Positions 9,046-18,641 are shown, numbered from the stretch's first letter. The stretch is 64,000 bases of DNA from CAVVEQ01 sp963802095 (GCA_963802095.1 CAWDHI010000009.1:7570-71569); one strand, 5' to 3'. Numbers and translations: made by a program. The notes: a model not told the origin generated them from the sequence alone.

Positions 9046-10345
9046 TCATTCAGTGGCAAGCGCGGCTTCCCGCACGTTAGCAGATTCGATATCCTCGATG
9101 TGCATGATGGAGCGGTTCATCATGGAACCCACACCCAGCAGGATGGTTGCTCCCCCGCCGATGATGTACCAGGCTTGAACCCCGATCCACTCGGCGATCG
9201 GTGCAGCGATGAGCATGCTGAGGGGGATCATAGCGGTTGCCAGGCTGCTGATGAGGGTGAAGACCCTGCCCTGCATCTCGTGCGGTACTTTGGATTGCAT
9301 AAGCGCGTGGAGAGGGCCATTTGCGATGGGTACCATGACGCCCATGAATGCGGATCCTATTATCGCAAGCCAGAGCATATTGGCAGGAACCAGCCCCATG
9401 ATCACCACGCCGACACCGATCCCGCACACGCCCGTGAGGGTGGTGACGATCTTGCGTTTGAATCCGCCCCAGATCCCAAGGATGAGACCTCCGACCACGA
9501 ACCCCACCCCCATGGCGGAAGCCAGGAAGCTCAGCTGCCAGGCTCCCCCCTTGAAGTGTTCCGTGACCAGCAGCGGCATGAGGGTATCCGATGGCGCCAA
9601 GCAGGAAGTTGATGAAGGCGGCGATGAACATCAACGCAAGCGCACCCGGCCAATCGCGCATGAAGCGGATTCCTTCCAGCACTTCATTCCCGAGCTGGCG
9701 GGGGGAGGTGAGGGGTACGGTGGTGGTTCCCTTTGGCTGCGGAATGCTGACGAAAAGCAGCGGCAGGATGGCGAGGAACGCGGTGACGATATCCACCATC
9801 AGCACCGAGTACATGGGCAGCAAGTCCATCAACAGCGCGCCCATCGGCGGAGCAGCGACTAGGATGATCCCTCGAATGGCCTGGTTGAGCCCAGCCACGC
9901 GTGCCAGGTGCTGCTCGGGCACCAGCAGGGAGGTGGATGCCTGCATGGCCGGCCAGTGGAATGCTGAGCCCAGCGAGCGCAGGAATACAAATACGTAAAT
10001 ATGCCATACTTCCACCTGGTTTAAGTAGAAGAGCAGCACAAGGGAAGCGGTGCACAGGGCGATCATTCCATCGGCCAGGATCATGACCAGGCGGCGGTTC
10101 CAGCGGTCCACCAGCGCGCCGACGAACGGACCGAGAATGATCTCCGGCAGGATGGCGGCCACAGTCGCACCTGCGAGAACTGTGGCGGACCCCGTGCTTT
10201 TGGTCAGGTACCAGACCAGGGCGAACTGCACCAGGCTGGAACCGAGCAGCGAGAAGATCTGCCCGGTCCAGATGGCGAAGAACTTAACCTTCCAGCCCTG
10301 CTTTTCAGTCTGGGTTGTGGAGGTATTCAGGTTCTCCTGATTCAT
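9046..10345 (-). CDS. MFS transporter (one frameshift)
   Basis: Major facilitator superfamily exporter of the MFS_3/enterobactin-exporter type with about 12 membrane segments. The first half starts GWKVKFFAIWTGQIFSLLGS and contains LVDRWNRRLVMILADG, the loop 2-3 signature. The frame breaks near 9597: reading GG as G joins FLL to APSDTLMPLLV and restores the C-terminal six helices through to 9046. Start overlaps the stop of the SHOCT-like gene by 4 nt, so it is the third gene of the DUF2089 operon. Drug efflux is a plausible but unproven role. Confidence 0.85.
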
Positions 10346-10722
10346 TCAACAAACACCTGAACGTGGTCGCCTGCCTCTTCATCTTCCACATCCACGATTT
10401 GCCCCATCTCACCAGCCTGGATGGCCTGGAAGATCTCCTCAACATCAAGGTCTTCCATCTCCGGGGAGTATTTCTTCCCCAGTCGCAAGCCCACCCCCAC
10501 CAGGCTGAGCGGCAGGCGCACGTTCACCTTCACCTTGTCGTTCTTCTTGTCGGTGACACGCACGCGGAACCAGCGCCCGTTCAAATTCTTAGACACAACT
10601 TCACCCTTGAGGGCGCCATCTGTCTGGTCGATCGATTCGATCAGGCTGGCTGCCTCCTCCGCGCTGATCTTACCTTCCTGCAGCATTTTTAGAATTTTCA
10701 TCCGTTCTTCGTTTGTGACCAT
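10342..10722 (-). CDS. SHOCT-like domain protein (YvlB/LiaX N-terminal type)
   Basis: Cytoplasmic protein of 126 residues. The N-terminal helix-turn-helix ERMKILKMLQEGKISAEEAASLIESI is the SHOCT-like domain often found with DUF2089 proteins. The rest is a beta-rich stretch (RWFRVRVTDKKNDKVKVNVRLPL) and an acidic C-terminus. It sits 14 nt after the DUF2089 gene and overlaps the transporter gene by 4 nt. A role in sensing or modulating envelope stress is inferred from family context only. Confidence 0.8.
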   Translation of the reverse strand: MVTNEERMKILKMLQEGKISAEEAASLIESIDQTDGALKGEVVSKNLNGRWFRVRVTDKKNDKVKVNVRLPLSLVGVGLRLGKKYSPEMEDLDVEEIFQAIQAGEMGQIVDVEDEEAGDHVQVFVE

Positions 10723-10736
10723 TTTCTCTCTCCTAT

Positions 10737-11147
10737 CTACGCCGTTGCCGCGGCGTTGGTTTCTTTTTTACCCGCCAGCTTCGCCTGGGCTTCGGTGGCG
10801 GTTATTTTACCCGCGTCGAGGTCATCCAGGATGCGGCGGCGCTCGTCGAGGCCAGGACGCGCTGTTTCCTCCTTGCCCGGCTCGAAACCCATCGAAGCCA
10901 GGATATCGTTGAAGCGGCTGCGCAGGGTGGGGTAGGAGAGCTTCAGCTCCTCCTCCATGCGGTTGAACCGCCCCTCGCAGCGCACGAAGGTGACCACGAA
11001 TTGCAATTGCTCGGGTGTCAGGGCCGAAAAGGGGTTGCTGCCAGCATTGAAATGACCGCTGATCTCGATATCGCAGGCCGGGCATTGCAGCCGGGTGATC
11101 GACATTTCGCTTCCGCACACCGGGCAGACTGGGATCTTGTTTGCCAT
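10737..11147 (-). CDS. DUF2089 family regulator
   Basis: Putative DNA-binding regulator. An N-terminal zinc ribbon (CPVCGSEM and CPACDIEI) is followed by the helix-turn-helix TPEQLQFVVTFVRCEGRFNRMEEELKLSYPTLRSRFNDIL and a C-terminal SHOCT-like helix pair (RRRILDDLDAGKITATEAQAKL), which is repeated in the next gene. 136 residues. It is the first gene of a three-gene operon and lies just downstream of a promoter full of TATTGA/TCAATA repeats that it may bind. Confidence 0.87.
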   Translation of the reverse strand: MANKIPVCPVCGSEMSITRLQCPACDIEISGHFNAGSNPFSALTPEQLQFVVTFVRCEGRFNRMEEELKLSYPTLRSRFNDILASMGFEPGKEETARPGLDERRRILDDLDAGKITATEAQAKLAGKKETNAAATA

Positions 11148-11198
11148 AATCGCTCCTTTCTCTCAATATTCTTCAACTTTATTCCAGAAACTGCAATA

Positions 11199-11269
11199 AT
11201 AATACCATAAATATTGATAAAGTCAATAGAAAAATCAATATAATTAATAAACCGTTGAATATTATTCAA
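11199..11269 (-). promoter_or_regulatory. Promoter and inverted repeats of the DUF2089 operon
   Basis: Minus-strand promoter TTGACT (11221-11226), 16-nt spacer, TATTAT (11199-11204). The -35 box is inside an inverted repeat TATTGA-N5-TCAATA (11212-11228). A perfect palindrome TTGAATA-T-TATTCAA lies just upstream (11255-11269). The placement suits a repressor or activator operator. Confidence 0.6.
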
Positions 11270-11302
11270 GTTGAGCGGAAAAAAGGTATTTCAACCCCGG
11301 GA

Positions 11303-11665
11303 TCATTGTTCTGATCTCTCGGCCAGCAGCACCCATTTCCCCTTACGCCGGGTGGCATCCTCCGGCGCCCGGTCGTAGTATAGATCGAAGATTCTCCCAC
11401 CTGTCACCCGAACGCGGAAGAAGAAGCGCCCCACCCCCCACGATCCATTCCCCGCGGCGCGCGCCGCGTGTTCGGGGGTCATGTTGTTTGCCATCTTCCC
11501 GCGCCGCGAGAAATCGCTCCACTCCGCCAGCATTTCCTCCACCCGGTAGGATTCTCCCCTCCAGGTGAAGCCATTCGGGCAGGGCGGAGTTTTTTCCAGG
11601 GCAGGGGGAGTATCGAAGATCACCTCCACCGGCTGGTCGATAAATTGCAACCCAGGATGATCCAT
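11303..11665 (-). CDS. DUF6504 family protein
   Basis: Small protein of unknown function. The core GFTWRGESYRVEEMLAEW, then the aromatic FFFRVRV and IFDLYYDRAP, and a final KWVLLAE, is the DUF6504 pattern as I know it. I choose the ATG at 11665 because TTGAAT-17 nt-TATGAT lies immediately upstream (11672-11700), which puts transcription start at or next to the ATG. An upstream TTG at 11737 would place the promoter inside the gene. 120 residues, no signal peptide. Confidence 0.7.
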   Translation of the reverse strand: MDHPGLQFIDQPVEVIFDTPPALEKTPPCPNGFTWRGESYRVEEMLAEWSDFSRRGKMANNMTPEHAARAAGNGSWGVGRFFFRVRVTGGRIFDLYYDRAPEDATRRKGKWVLLAERSEQ

Positions 11666-11671
11666 ATGTCT

Positions 11672-11700
11672 ATCATACCAATCCCGCTTCCAGTATTCAA
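11672..11700 (-). promoter_or_regulatory. Near-leaderless promoter of the DUF6504 gene
   Basis: TTGAAT (11695-11700), 17-nt spacer, TATGAT (11672-11677), then six nucleotides to the ATG at 11665. There is no Shine-Dalgarno. Confidence 0.55.
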
Positions 11701-11792
11701 CCACAGTCTTATGCGACCAAAACCATCCTCTACTCAATTAATCAACTTCTCATCCAAGCAACCATTCACCACGATATAATTCCAGCGAATCC

Positions 11793-12704
11793 ATGGCAAA
11801 ACAAAAAACACCCGACCAATTGACCTCCGAGGAGCTGCGCCGACTGCTGGTGGCAAAGAGCCGCGCCAGCCACCGCACCCGGCTGGAGCACTTCCGCCGC
11901 ACGGGCAGGGTGATCAACGTCCAGCCTGTAGAGGGCAATCCGCCGGAGGAACTTGACTCCGAGCGCGTGGACGATCCACAGGGTGAACCCCAGCTCCCCG
12001 GCCGCAAACCGGGCAGGAAGCGCAAGGTGATGGATAGGGTGCTCTTCTTCGTGGAGATCATGGCGGTGATTGGCCTGCTGCTGGTGCTGCTCAACGGTGC
12101 CAACCTGCTGCGCGCGCTCAACACCGAGGTGGTTTCCGCGCTCGATTCCCCCAAGGTCACCCCCACAGCGCTCATCACCGCGGTCGTCCTCCCCGGCGGG
12201 CACACGCCTCCCGTGGGCGGGCGCGAACCGCAGTTCAACGAGGCCGAGATCCCCGCCCACCTGCGACCGGTGGTGCAATCCATGGCCGCGCTGCCCATCC
12301 CAACCCTGGGTCCCGAGACCGCCCGCAACATCCGCATCCCCGCCATCGACGTGGACCAGGTGATCGTGCAGGGCGACGGCTGGGACCAGCTCAAGAAGGG
12401 CGTGGGCCAGGGTTTGGGCTCTCCCAACCCGGGCGAAAGGGGCAACATCGTCCTTTCGGCGCACAATGATATCTACGGCGAGGCCTTCCGCGACCTGGAT
12501 AAACTCAAGGTGGGCGATGAGATCATCCTGACAACCCAGAAGCAGGATCACGTTTACACCGTGGTGGATTCTGCCGTTGTGGACCCCAACCGGGTGGATC
12601 TTTTGAACCAGACGCCGGAAGCTGTGGTAACATTGATATCCTGTTACCCCTATCTGGTGGATACCCAGCGAATCGTCGTGCTGGCCCAGTTGAAAACACC
12701 TTAG
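11793..12704 (+). CDS. Sortase-family transpeptidase
   Basis: Membrane-bound cysteine transpeptidase. An N-terminal basic cytoplasmic tail of about 80 residues precedes one membrane segment (about 85-108) and a Pro-rich linker. The sortase domain (about 175-300) holds catalytic His in NIVLSAHNDIYG, Cys in TLISCYPYL and Arg in TQRIVVLAQL. The class D/E-like layout fits a signal-anchor enzyme. No LPxTG-type substrate is seen in the window. A TATAAT at 11775-11780 lies 12 nt before the ATG. It is followed by a small membrane-protein gene. Confidence 0.88.
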   Translation: MAKQKTPDQLTSEELRRLLVAKSRASHRTRLEHFRRTGRVINVQPVEGNPPEELDSERVDDPQGEPQLPGRKPGRKRKVMDRVLFFVEIMAVIGLLLVLLNGANLLRALNTEVVSALDSPKVTPTALITAVVLPGGHTPPVGGREPQFNEAEIPAHLRPVVQSMAALPIPTLGPETARNIRIPAIDVDQVIVQGDGWDQLKKGVGQGLGSPNPGERGNIVLSAHNDIYGEAFRDLDKLKVGDEIILTTQKQDHVYTVVDSAVVDPNRVDLLNQTPEAVVTLISCYPYLVDTQRIVVLAQLKTP

Positions 12705-12727
12705 CATTTCTTATCAGGAGTTCGTTT

Positions 12728-12953
12728 ATGTCCAAGAAGTCCAAACGCCAGGTACGCAAAGCCCCAGCCGTCGCACCCGCGCCGGTGGTTGTTGCGGCAC
12801 CCACCCTTGCCCAGCCGGCGGGTCCCGCCCGGTTGACCAGCGTGGCCGAGTTCAACCCGGATTACACCTATGTGGTCGAAAGATCTGCGCCGCATCGGCA
12901 TCCTGGCGCTCGTTTTCGTCATCGCCCTCGTCACCCTGTCCTTCTTTATATAA
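12728..12953 (+). CDS. Small single-pass membrane protein (frameshifted)
   Basis: Unrecognised protein of about 74 residues. An Ala/Pro-rich basic N-terminus (MSKKSKRQVRKAPAVAPAP) leads to FNPDYTYVV and, after correcting AAA to AA at 12879-12881, EDLRRIGILALVFVIALVTL, a C-terminal membrane helix ending at a TAA at 12951. The uncorrected frame reads into Arg/His-rich nonsense, which supports a one-base error. It lies between sortase and the aminotransferase gene. Confidence 0.65.
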
Positions 12954-13010
12954 TCACCAGGTGCCGCCGCCTCCGCGGCGGTTTCATCTTTTTATATTAA
13001 GGAGAAATCT

Positions 13011-14087
13011 ATGTCCCCCATGTTCGTCCCCGGTCCTGTGGATGTGGATGCCAAAGTGCTGGCCGCCCAGGCCAAGCCCATGCTGCCGCACCGCAGCAAG
13101 GATTTCGAAGCCATGTTCGCCTCCACCGGCGAGCGTCTGAAGCAGGTTTTTTTCACCGAACACCGTGTTTTCCAGGGCACGCACTCCGGCTCCGGCATGC
13201 AGGAGATGGCCGTGCGCAACCTGGCCGAAAAGAGCGTCCTGGCCTGCGTCAACGGCGCTTTCGCCTCGCGCTGGTACGACGTGGCGGTGGCCAATGGCAA
13301 GCAGGTGGATAAGATCGAAGCGGAGTGGGGGCAGGTGTTCCAGCCCGACCAGCTCCGCGACGCGCTGAAGGCCAAACACTACGAGCTGGTGCTGATCGTC
13401 CACAACGAGACCTCCACCGGCGCCGAGAACCCGGTTGGCGCTCTCTGCCAGGCCGTGCGCGAGGCCAGCCCGGATACGCTCATCGCGGTGGACGCGGTCT
13501 CCTCGCTCGGCGGGGTAAAGATCCCCATGGACGAGTGGGGCATCGATTTCCTGCTCACTTCCTCGCAAAAATGCTTCGCCCTCCCGCCCGGGCTTTCCTT
13601 CGCCGGGGTGAACGAGCGCGCCATGAAGAAAGCCGAGTCGGTTTCGAACCGCGGCTGGTATTTTGATATCCTCCTGCTCGAAAAGCACCGCGTCAAGGAT
13701 TCCACCCCCATGACGCCCGCCATGTCCCTCATCTACGCCCTGGATGTGCAGCTTGAGCGCATGCTGGCCGAGGGGCTGGATGCGCGCTTCGCGCGCCACA
13801 CCTCCATGGCCCGCCGCACGCAGGCCTGGGCGGAATCGCTTGGCATGCAGCCACTGGCTGCCGACCCATACCGTTCCAAAACGGTCTCCACCGTAAATAA
13901 TTCCCGCGGCTGGGATATCTCGGCGCTCAACAAATTTTTACTGACAAAAGGCATGCGCATCGCCAACGGCTACGGCAAGCTGAAGGACCTAACCTACCGC
14001 ATCGCCCACATGGGCGAGATCCAGATGGCTGATGTGGAGAAGCTGCTCAGCCTGATGGAAGAGTTCGACGCCTCCCAACCCAAGTAA
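13011..14087 (+). CDS. Class V aminotransferase (serine-pyruvate/phosphoserine type)
   Basis: PLP-dependent fold type I enzyme. The N-terminal FVPGPVDVD and the glycine-rich GTHSGSGMQEMA bind cofactor phosphate; the Asp is in IAVDAVSSLGG and the Schiff-base Lys in LLTSSQKCFALPPG (about residue 184). 358 residues, standard for alanine-glyoxylate/serine-pyruvate aminotransferases. Members of this group serve as phosphoserine aminotransferase in several phyla, so it may work with SerA at the left edge; the sequence does not decide this. Confidence 0.85.
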   Translation: MSPMFVPGPVDVDAKVLAAQAKPMLPHRSKDFEAMFASTGERLKQVFFTEHRVFQGTHSGSGMQEMAVRNLAEKSVLACVNGAFASRWYDVAVANGKQVDKIEAEWGQVFQPDQLRDALKAKHYELVLIVHNETSTGAENPVGALCQAVREASPDTLIAVDAVSSLGGVKIPMDEWGIDFLLTSSQKCFALPPGLSFAGVNERAMKKAESVSNRGWYFDILLLEKHRVKDSTPMTPAMSLIYALDVQLERMLAEGLDARFARHTSMARRTQAWAESLGMQPLAADPYRSKTVSTVNNSRGWDISALNKFLLTKGMRIANGYGKLKDLTYRIAHMGEIQMADVEKLLSLMEEFDASQPK

Positions 14088-14179
14088 CCAACCCTATTCT
14101 TATCAGAATCCACATCACCCGGCATGAAAGTTGCACCGGGTGATGTGACATTTAACGCTTCTCTTCGAAAGAACACACA

Positions 14180-16571
14180 ATGGCAGTCACCCGCAACCAG
14201 ACCCCTCCCTTCACCGAGCAGCCCGATCTTTCCCCCATCGGGGCAAAGAAGAAGCGCACACGCTTTTTTGAATACTCGCAGACTTCCTCGCGCTCCAACC
14301 GCGGTTCCTCCAAATCCGCTCCGCGTGCGCGTCCTCCAAGATCCTGGGCTTCAAGGTCAAGATGAAGCCGCTCACCCAGGACAAGAAGCTGGATTTCAGC
14401 GGCGTGCTCATCACCTTCATCGGACTGCTGGCATTCCTGGCGCTGGTCTCGCCCGCCAAGAGCAGCTTCACCGGCGGGCTCTCCGAATTCTTCTACCAGA
14501 TCGCCGGGATCGGTGCCTTCCTCATCCCCGTGGCCTTCTTCGTTGTGGGCATGTGGGTGCTCTTCCGCTCCTGGGAGCGGCTGCCGCATTTTTCCGCCGC
14601 CCGCCTGGTGGGCATCGGCCTGCTGATGCTGAATGCCTTCACCCTAATCTACTTCATCGCCGGGGCGGCCTTCTCGGGTGCGCTGGGGGCCATGTTCGGC
14701 ATGGTGATCATGGATGGGCTGGGGCCGCTGGGGGCCATTGCGGTGTGGATCGCCTGGCTGCTGGTGGCGCTGGCGCTCACCCTCGATCTCTCCCTGCCGG
14801 ATCTGATCCGCGCCTTTGCCCACGCCGGGGAGGATTTTGTGGCCTGGTGGCAGGCCCGCCGCGCCCCGCGCTCGGACCGCATGCGGAACGCGCAGCCCTC
14901 CCGCGCTTCCAGCACCCCGCCCGCCGCCGCACCCTTCACCGAGCTGACCGACGATTTCACCCCCCTCTCACCTTCCTATCAAACCCGAATCGCCTGCGCC
15001 TGCCAGGGCTTCCGCTTCGCTCGCTCCAAAACCTATAACGAAACCTTCCGCCCTTTCAGCCATCGCCAATGCCGTTCCAGCCGCAGAGACCCCCTGGGCG
15101 CTGCCGGTGGTGGAAAATATCCTCGACCCGGCCTCGCCAACCTTCATCCGCGCCGGGGTGGATAAGGAACGCGCCCAGATCATCGAGCAGACGCTGGCCT
15201 CGTTCGGCGTGCCCGCCCACGTGGTGGAGATCCAGCGCGGACCCACCGTCACCCAGTTCGGCGTGGAGCCCGATTTCATCGAGACCCGCCAGGGGCGCAC
15301 CCGCGTGCGCGTTTCGCAGATCGTGCGCCTCACCGACGACCTGGCCCTCGCCCTGGCCGCCCCGCGCATCCGCATCCAGGCGCCCGTCCCCGGGCACATG
15401 TACGTGGGCATCGAGGTGCCCAACACCGAGATCAGCCTGGTGGCCCTGCGCGAGCTGATCGAATCCGACACCTTCAAGAAGATGCGCTCGCCGTTGCGAT
15501 TTGCCCTGGGCAAGGATGTGGCCGGAAGATCAGCAGCCTGCGATCTTTCCGCCATGCCGCATTTGATGATCGCTGGCACCACCGGCTCGGGCAAGAGCGT
15601 GTGCGTCAACGCCATCCTCTCCTGCCTGCTGCTCAATAACACCCCCGCCGAGCTTCGGCTGGTGCTGGTGGACCCCAAGCGCGTGGAGCTGACCGCCTAC
15701 AATGGCATCCCGCACCTGCTCGCCCCGGTGATCACCGAGACGGACAAGGTGATCGGCGCGCTGCAGTGGGTGATCCGCGAGATGGACAGCCGCTTCCGCA
15801 AGTTCGCCGAGAGCGGCGTGCGCGATATCAAGGCCTATAACGCCAAGACGAATCCCCATCTGCCCTACCTGGTGGTAGTGATCGACGAATTGGCCGACCT
15901 GATGATGCTGGCCGCCGAGGAGACCGAGCGCTCGCTTACCCGGCTGGCCCAGCTTGCCCGCGCCACCGGCATCCATCTCATCATCGCCACCCAGCGCCCC
16001 TCGGTGGATGTGCTCACCGGGCTCATCAAGGCCAATTTCCCCGCCCGCATCGCCTTCGCCGTTGCCAGTAATACCGATTCGCGCGTGATCCTCGATCAAC
16101 CCGGCGCGGAGCGGTTGCTCGGGCGCGGGGATATGCTCTTCCAAGCGCCGGATGCCCCCGCGCCGGTGCGCCTGCAGGGCGCGTATGTTTCGGACGCGGA
16201 GATCACTCGCCTGGTAGATACCTGGCGGCTGATGTCTTCCTCCCTGGGCGGCGCGGCGGCTGTACCCGCGACCGTGGAACCAGTCAATTTGCAGCCGCAG
16301 GGTGTGCCGCTTTCGCAAGGTTCCCTATGGGATGCTCGCCGGTGCGCCCTCCAACCAGGATCCCCTGCTCGGGGATGCCATCTCGCTTGTCAGAAGGGAG
16401 GGGCGGGCTTCCATCAGCATGCTCCAGCGCAGGATGCGCGTGGGTTACACCCGCTCGGCGCGGCTCATCGACGCGATGGAGGAGCAGCACATCATCTCGG
16501 GACCTCTGCCCAATTCGCAGGTTAGAGAAATATTGGACTTTGGTAACAGCTCCCCACAGGCGGATTCCTAG
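14180..16571 (+). CDS. ftsK: DNA translocase FtsK/SpoIIIE (three frameshifts)
   Basis: Pumps DNA through the division septum. Four N-terminal membrane helices (14.4-14.8 kb) are followed by a Pro/Ala-rich linker and the motor: beta domain, Walker A GTTGSGKSVCVN, Walker B LVVVIDELADLMM, and ATQRPSVDVLTGLIKANFP. The C-terminal winged-helix gamma domain is complete (DPLLGDAISLVRREG through MEEQHIISGPLP). Frames change at about 14320-14355 (-1), at a run of six C at 14960-14965 (+1) and at about 16310-16345 (+1). All domains are intact when joined, so these are probably consensus errors in an essential gene. Confidence 0.9.
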
Positions 16572-16574
16572 GCG

Positions 16575-16617
16575 AAGCCCCCCCGCCCGGATCACCCCCA
16601 GGTCCGACGGGGGGCTT
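16575..16617 (+). terminator. GC-rich hairpin after ftsK
   Basis: AAGCCCCCC pairs with GGGGGGCTT (16575-16583 and 16609-16617) with further pairing inside. There is no T-tract, so it is terminator-like rather than a canonical intrinsic terminator. Confidence 0.45.
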
Positions 16618-16641
16618 ACGAATTACCTTGCAATAATTAAC

Positions 16642-16680
16642 ACCATGAATATCGAAAGGCAGCCTTTCAATATTCATGGT
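16642..16680. repeat. Long near-perfect hairpin before the ATPase gene
   Basis: 39 nt with arms of 11 bp (ACCATGAATAT/ATATTCATGGT) and an inner 7 bp (GAAAGGC/GCCTTTC), broken only by one C-A mismatch and a single central base. Its last base begins the -10-like TATAGT (16680-16685), so it overlaps the promoter of the gene at 16692. Operator, attenuator or mobile-element end are all possible. Confidence 0.75.
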
Positions 16681-16691
16681 ATAGTACACAA

Positions 16692-17831
16692 ATGATTGAT
16701 CGCCCTGGCGTTATTAAAAGAATTAAGACTGCTTTGAGCAGGAGCAGGGTGGTTGCCCTTGTAGGCCCGCGCCAGGTGGGAAAAACCACGCTCGCCCGCC
16801 AATTTGTTACCCTTGATTCAGTAAATTATTTTGATCTTGAAGATCCGGTCAGTCTTGCGCGTCTTGATCAACCCATGACCGCTTTGCGCGATTTACAGGG
16901 TCTGGTAGTGATCGATGAAATTCACCGTAGAGGGGATCTTTTTCCCATTTTACGTGTTTTAACGGATCGGGTTCCCCTTCCTGCGAAATTTTTGATTCTT
17001 GGAAGCGCATCTCCTGACTGGATGCGTGGATCCTCCGAATCCCTCGCTGGAAGGGTTGAGTTTGTAAATATCAATGGGTTATCTTTACCAGAAGTGGGTT
17101 ATGAAAAATTGGATTCGCATTGGTTGAGAGGAGGTTTCCCTTTATCCTTTCTGGCAAAAAACGAATCCGACAGCTTTTCATGGAGAGAAAACTTCACGCG
17201 AACTTTAATGGAGCGGGACCTTCCACAATGGGGAGTTAGAATTCCGGCAGCATCACTTCTTCGTTTTTGGAGGATGGTCGCGCACTATCACGGGCAGGTT
17301 TGGAATGCAGCCGATCTCTCTCGAAGCCTGGGAATCAGCCAGCCAACTGTAAGGAGCTACCTGGATATTCTTGAAGGGGTTTTCATGATTCGAGTACTTC
17401 AGCCCTGGCATGCTAATTTGGGCAAACGGCAGGTGAAATCGCCAAAACTATATTTCCGCGATTCAGGTATCCTTCATCAATTACTGGGAATTCGGAATTG
17501 GAAAGATCTCCAGGAAAACCCAAAATTAGGTGCCTCATGGGAAGGGTATGCCCTTGAAGAAGTGTTGAAAAAACTGGAACCCGATGAATTCTATTTTTGG
17601 GGAACCTACAATCAGGCTGAATTGGATTTGTTTATTATCAAGGATGGGCACCGGTATGGGGTGGAATTCAAATATTCGGATGCTCCCGTGATCACTCCTT
17701 CGATGAAGATCGCCATAAATGACCTGGCATTGGAAATGTTGTTTGTGGTTTTCCCGGGAGGGAAATCATATCCTCTCGCGGATAATATTCTAGTTCTACC
17801 TATCACCCAGATTTCCAAAATTACGCTTTGA
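16692..17831 (+). CDS. AAA_14/DUF4143 ATP-binding protein
   Basis: P-loop ATPase of unknown biological role. Walker A is GPRQVGKTTLAR (about residues 25-36), Walker B is GLVVIDEIHRR, and sensor-like ILGSASPDW follows; the central helical region includes the winged-helix SLGISQPTVRSYLDILEG. The C-terminal DUF4143 domain carries a nuclease-like FYFWGTYNQAELDLFII and GVEFKYSD, resembling a PD-(D/E)xK core. 379 residues, full length. TATAGT lies six nucleotides before the ATG, so the mRNA is probably leaderless. Such genes are common in accessory and defence-type regions. Confidence 0.88.
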   Translation: MIDRPGVIKRIKTALSRSRVVALVGPRQVGKTTLARQFVTLDSVNYFDLEDPVSLARLDQPMTALRDLQGLVVIDEIHRRGDLFPILRVLTDRVPLPAKFLILGSASPDWMRGSSESLAGRVEFVNINGLSLPEVGYEKLDSHWLRGGFPLSFLAKNESDSFSWRENFTRTLMERDLPQWGVRIPAASLLRFWRMVAHYHGQVWNAADLSRSLGISQPTVRSYLDILEGVFMIRVLQPWHANLGKRQVKSPKLYFRDSGILHQLLGIRNWKDLQENPKLGASWEGYALEEVLKKLEPDEFYFWGTYNQAELDLFIIKDGHRYGVEFKYSDAPVITPSMKIAINDLALEMLFVVFPGGKSYPLADNILVLPITQISKITL

Positions 17832-17914
17832 AAACCAGAGAGTATTTTGAGTAATTTCAGAAAATAGAAAAAATCCAGAATTTATTAATAACAAAATCAT
17901 TTTGGGAATGAAAA

Positions 17915-18211
17915 GTGATACCTGAAAACCGCATACCCACTCACCCGGGGGAGATCCTGCTTTTGGAATTCCTGGAGCCAATGGGATTGATCCAGGTTGC
18001 TTTTGCGAAGCATACCGGTTTACCGCTGCAACGGGTGAATGAGATAATCCGCGGGAAGCGTGGGGTTACCCCCGAAACTGCCTGGGTCCTTTCCGAAGCG
18101 CTGGGAACCACCCCTGAATTCTGGATCAACCTGCGAACTGGCTATGACCTCTCCCGTTCGCGCCCGGAGCGGCGCATTCAGCCGATCATGGCGGTTTCGC
18201 CAGCGATTTAG
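17915..18211 (+). CDS. higA: HigA-family antitoxin, no adjacent toxin
   Basis: Xre-type helix-turn-helix antitoxin. The N-terminus IPTHPGEILLLEFLEPMGL and the recognition region GLPLQRVNEIIRGKRGVTPETAWVLSEALGTT with PEFWINLRTGYDL are diagnostic of HigA/VapI. Starts at GTG 17915. HigB normally lies immediately upstream, but here the 83 bp before it hold no toxin. The last 20 residues (SRSRPERRIQ onward) look unusual, and the stop is followed in the same frame by a helicase remnant, so the C-terminus may be a deletion junction. Confidence 0.82.
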   Translation: MIPENRIPTHPGEILLLEFLEPMGLIQVAFAKHTGLPLQRVNEIIRGKRGVTPETAWVLSEALGTTPEFWINLRTGYDLSRSRPERRIQPIMAVSPAI

Positions 18212-18634
18212 GCTTATAGCGATTGGATTGGGTGGTTTATTGGGTTTACCCACCGCCTCCATGAGTGTTACCCCCAGATCAGGCTTGATAAAAAGGATGA
18301 TGTTCGCTCATCATATTATTTAGAAGATGTAGCCACTGAATTTGATATTCAAGGGCTAGAACTTGATTGGGCGTGTATAACTTGGGATGGAGATTTCCGA
18401 TATTCTGATAGCGGTTGGAAACATTACGCATTTGTTGGAAATCGGTGGAACAATATTCACAAAACCGAAAGAAAGCTGTACCAAAAAAATGCTTATCGAG
18501 TCCTTTTAACCCGGGCTCGTCAGGGGATGATTATCGTGGTACCTGAAGGAGATAACACCGATCCAACTCGTAAACCTGAATATTATGATCCCACATTTCA
18601 ATATCTAATGAGTATTGGGATTCCAATAATTTAA
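18212..18634 (+). pseudogene. 5'-truncated DUF2075 (Schlafen-3-like) helicase remnant
   Basis: An open frame of 140 codons with no usable start codon, in the same frame as the preceding higA and separated from it only by a TAG. From about 18287 it reads DDVRSSYYLEDVATEF, DIQGLELDWACITWD, NAYRVLLTRARQGM and DPTRKPEYYDPTFQYL, which is the C-terminal end of DUF2075 DNA/RNA helicases (about 600 residues when complete). The ATPase part is missing. Residues before DDVRSS do not match what I know of the family. It looks like what remains after a deletion. Confidence 0.75.
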
Positions 18635-18641
18635 ATATTAA

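Noticed and set aside
11766..12707. A 313-codon open frame antisense to the sortase gene
   Set aside because: His/Gly-rich composition typical of the complement of a GC-rich gene; the sortase shows its complete catalytic set.
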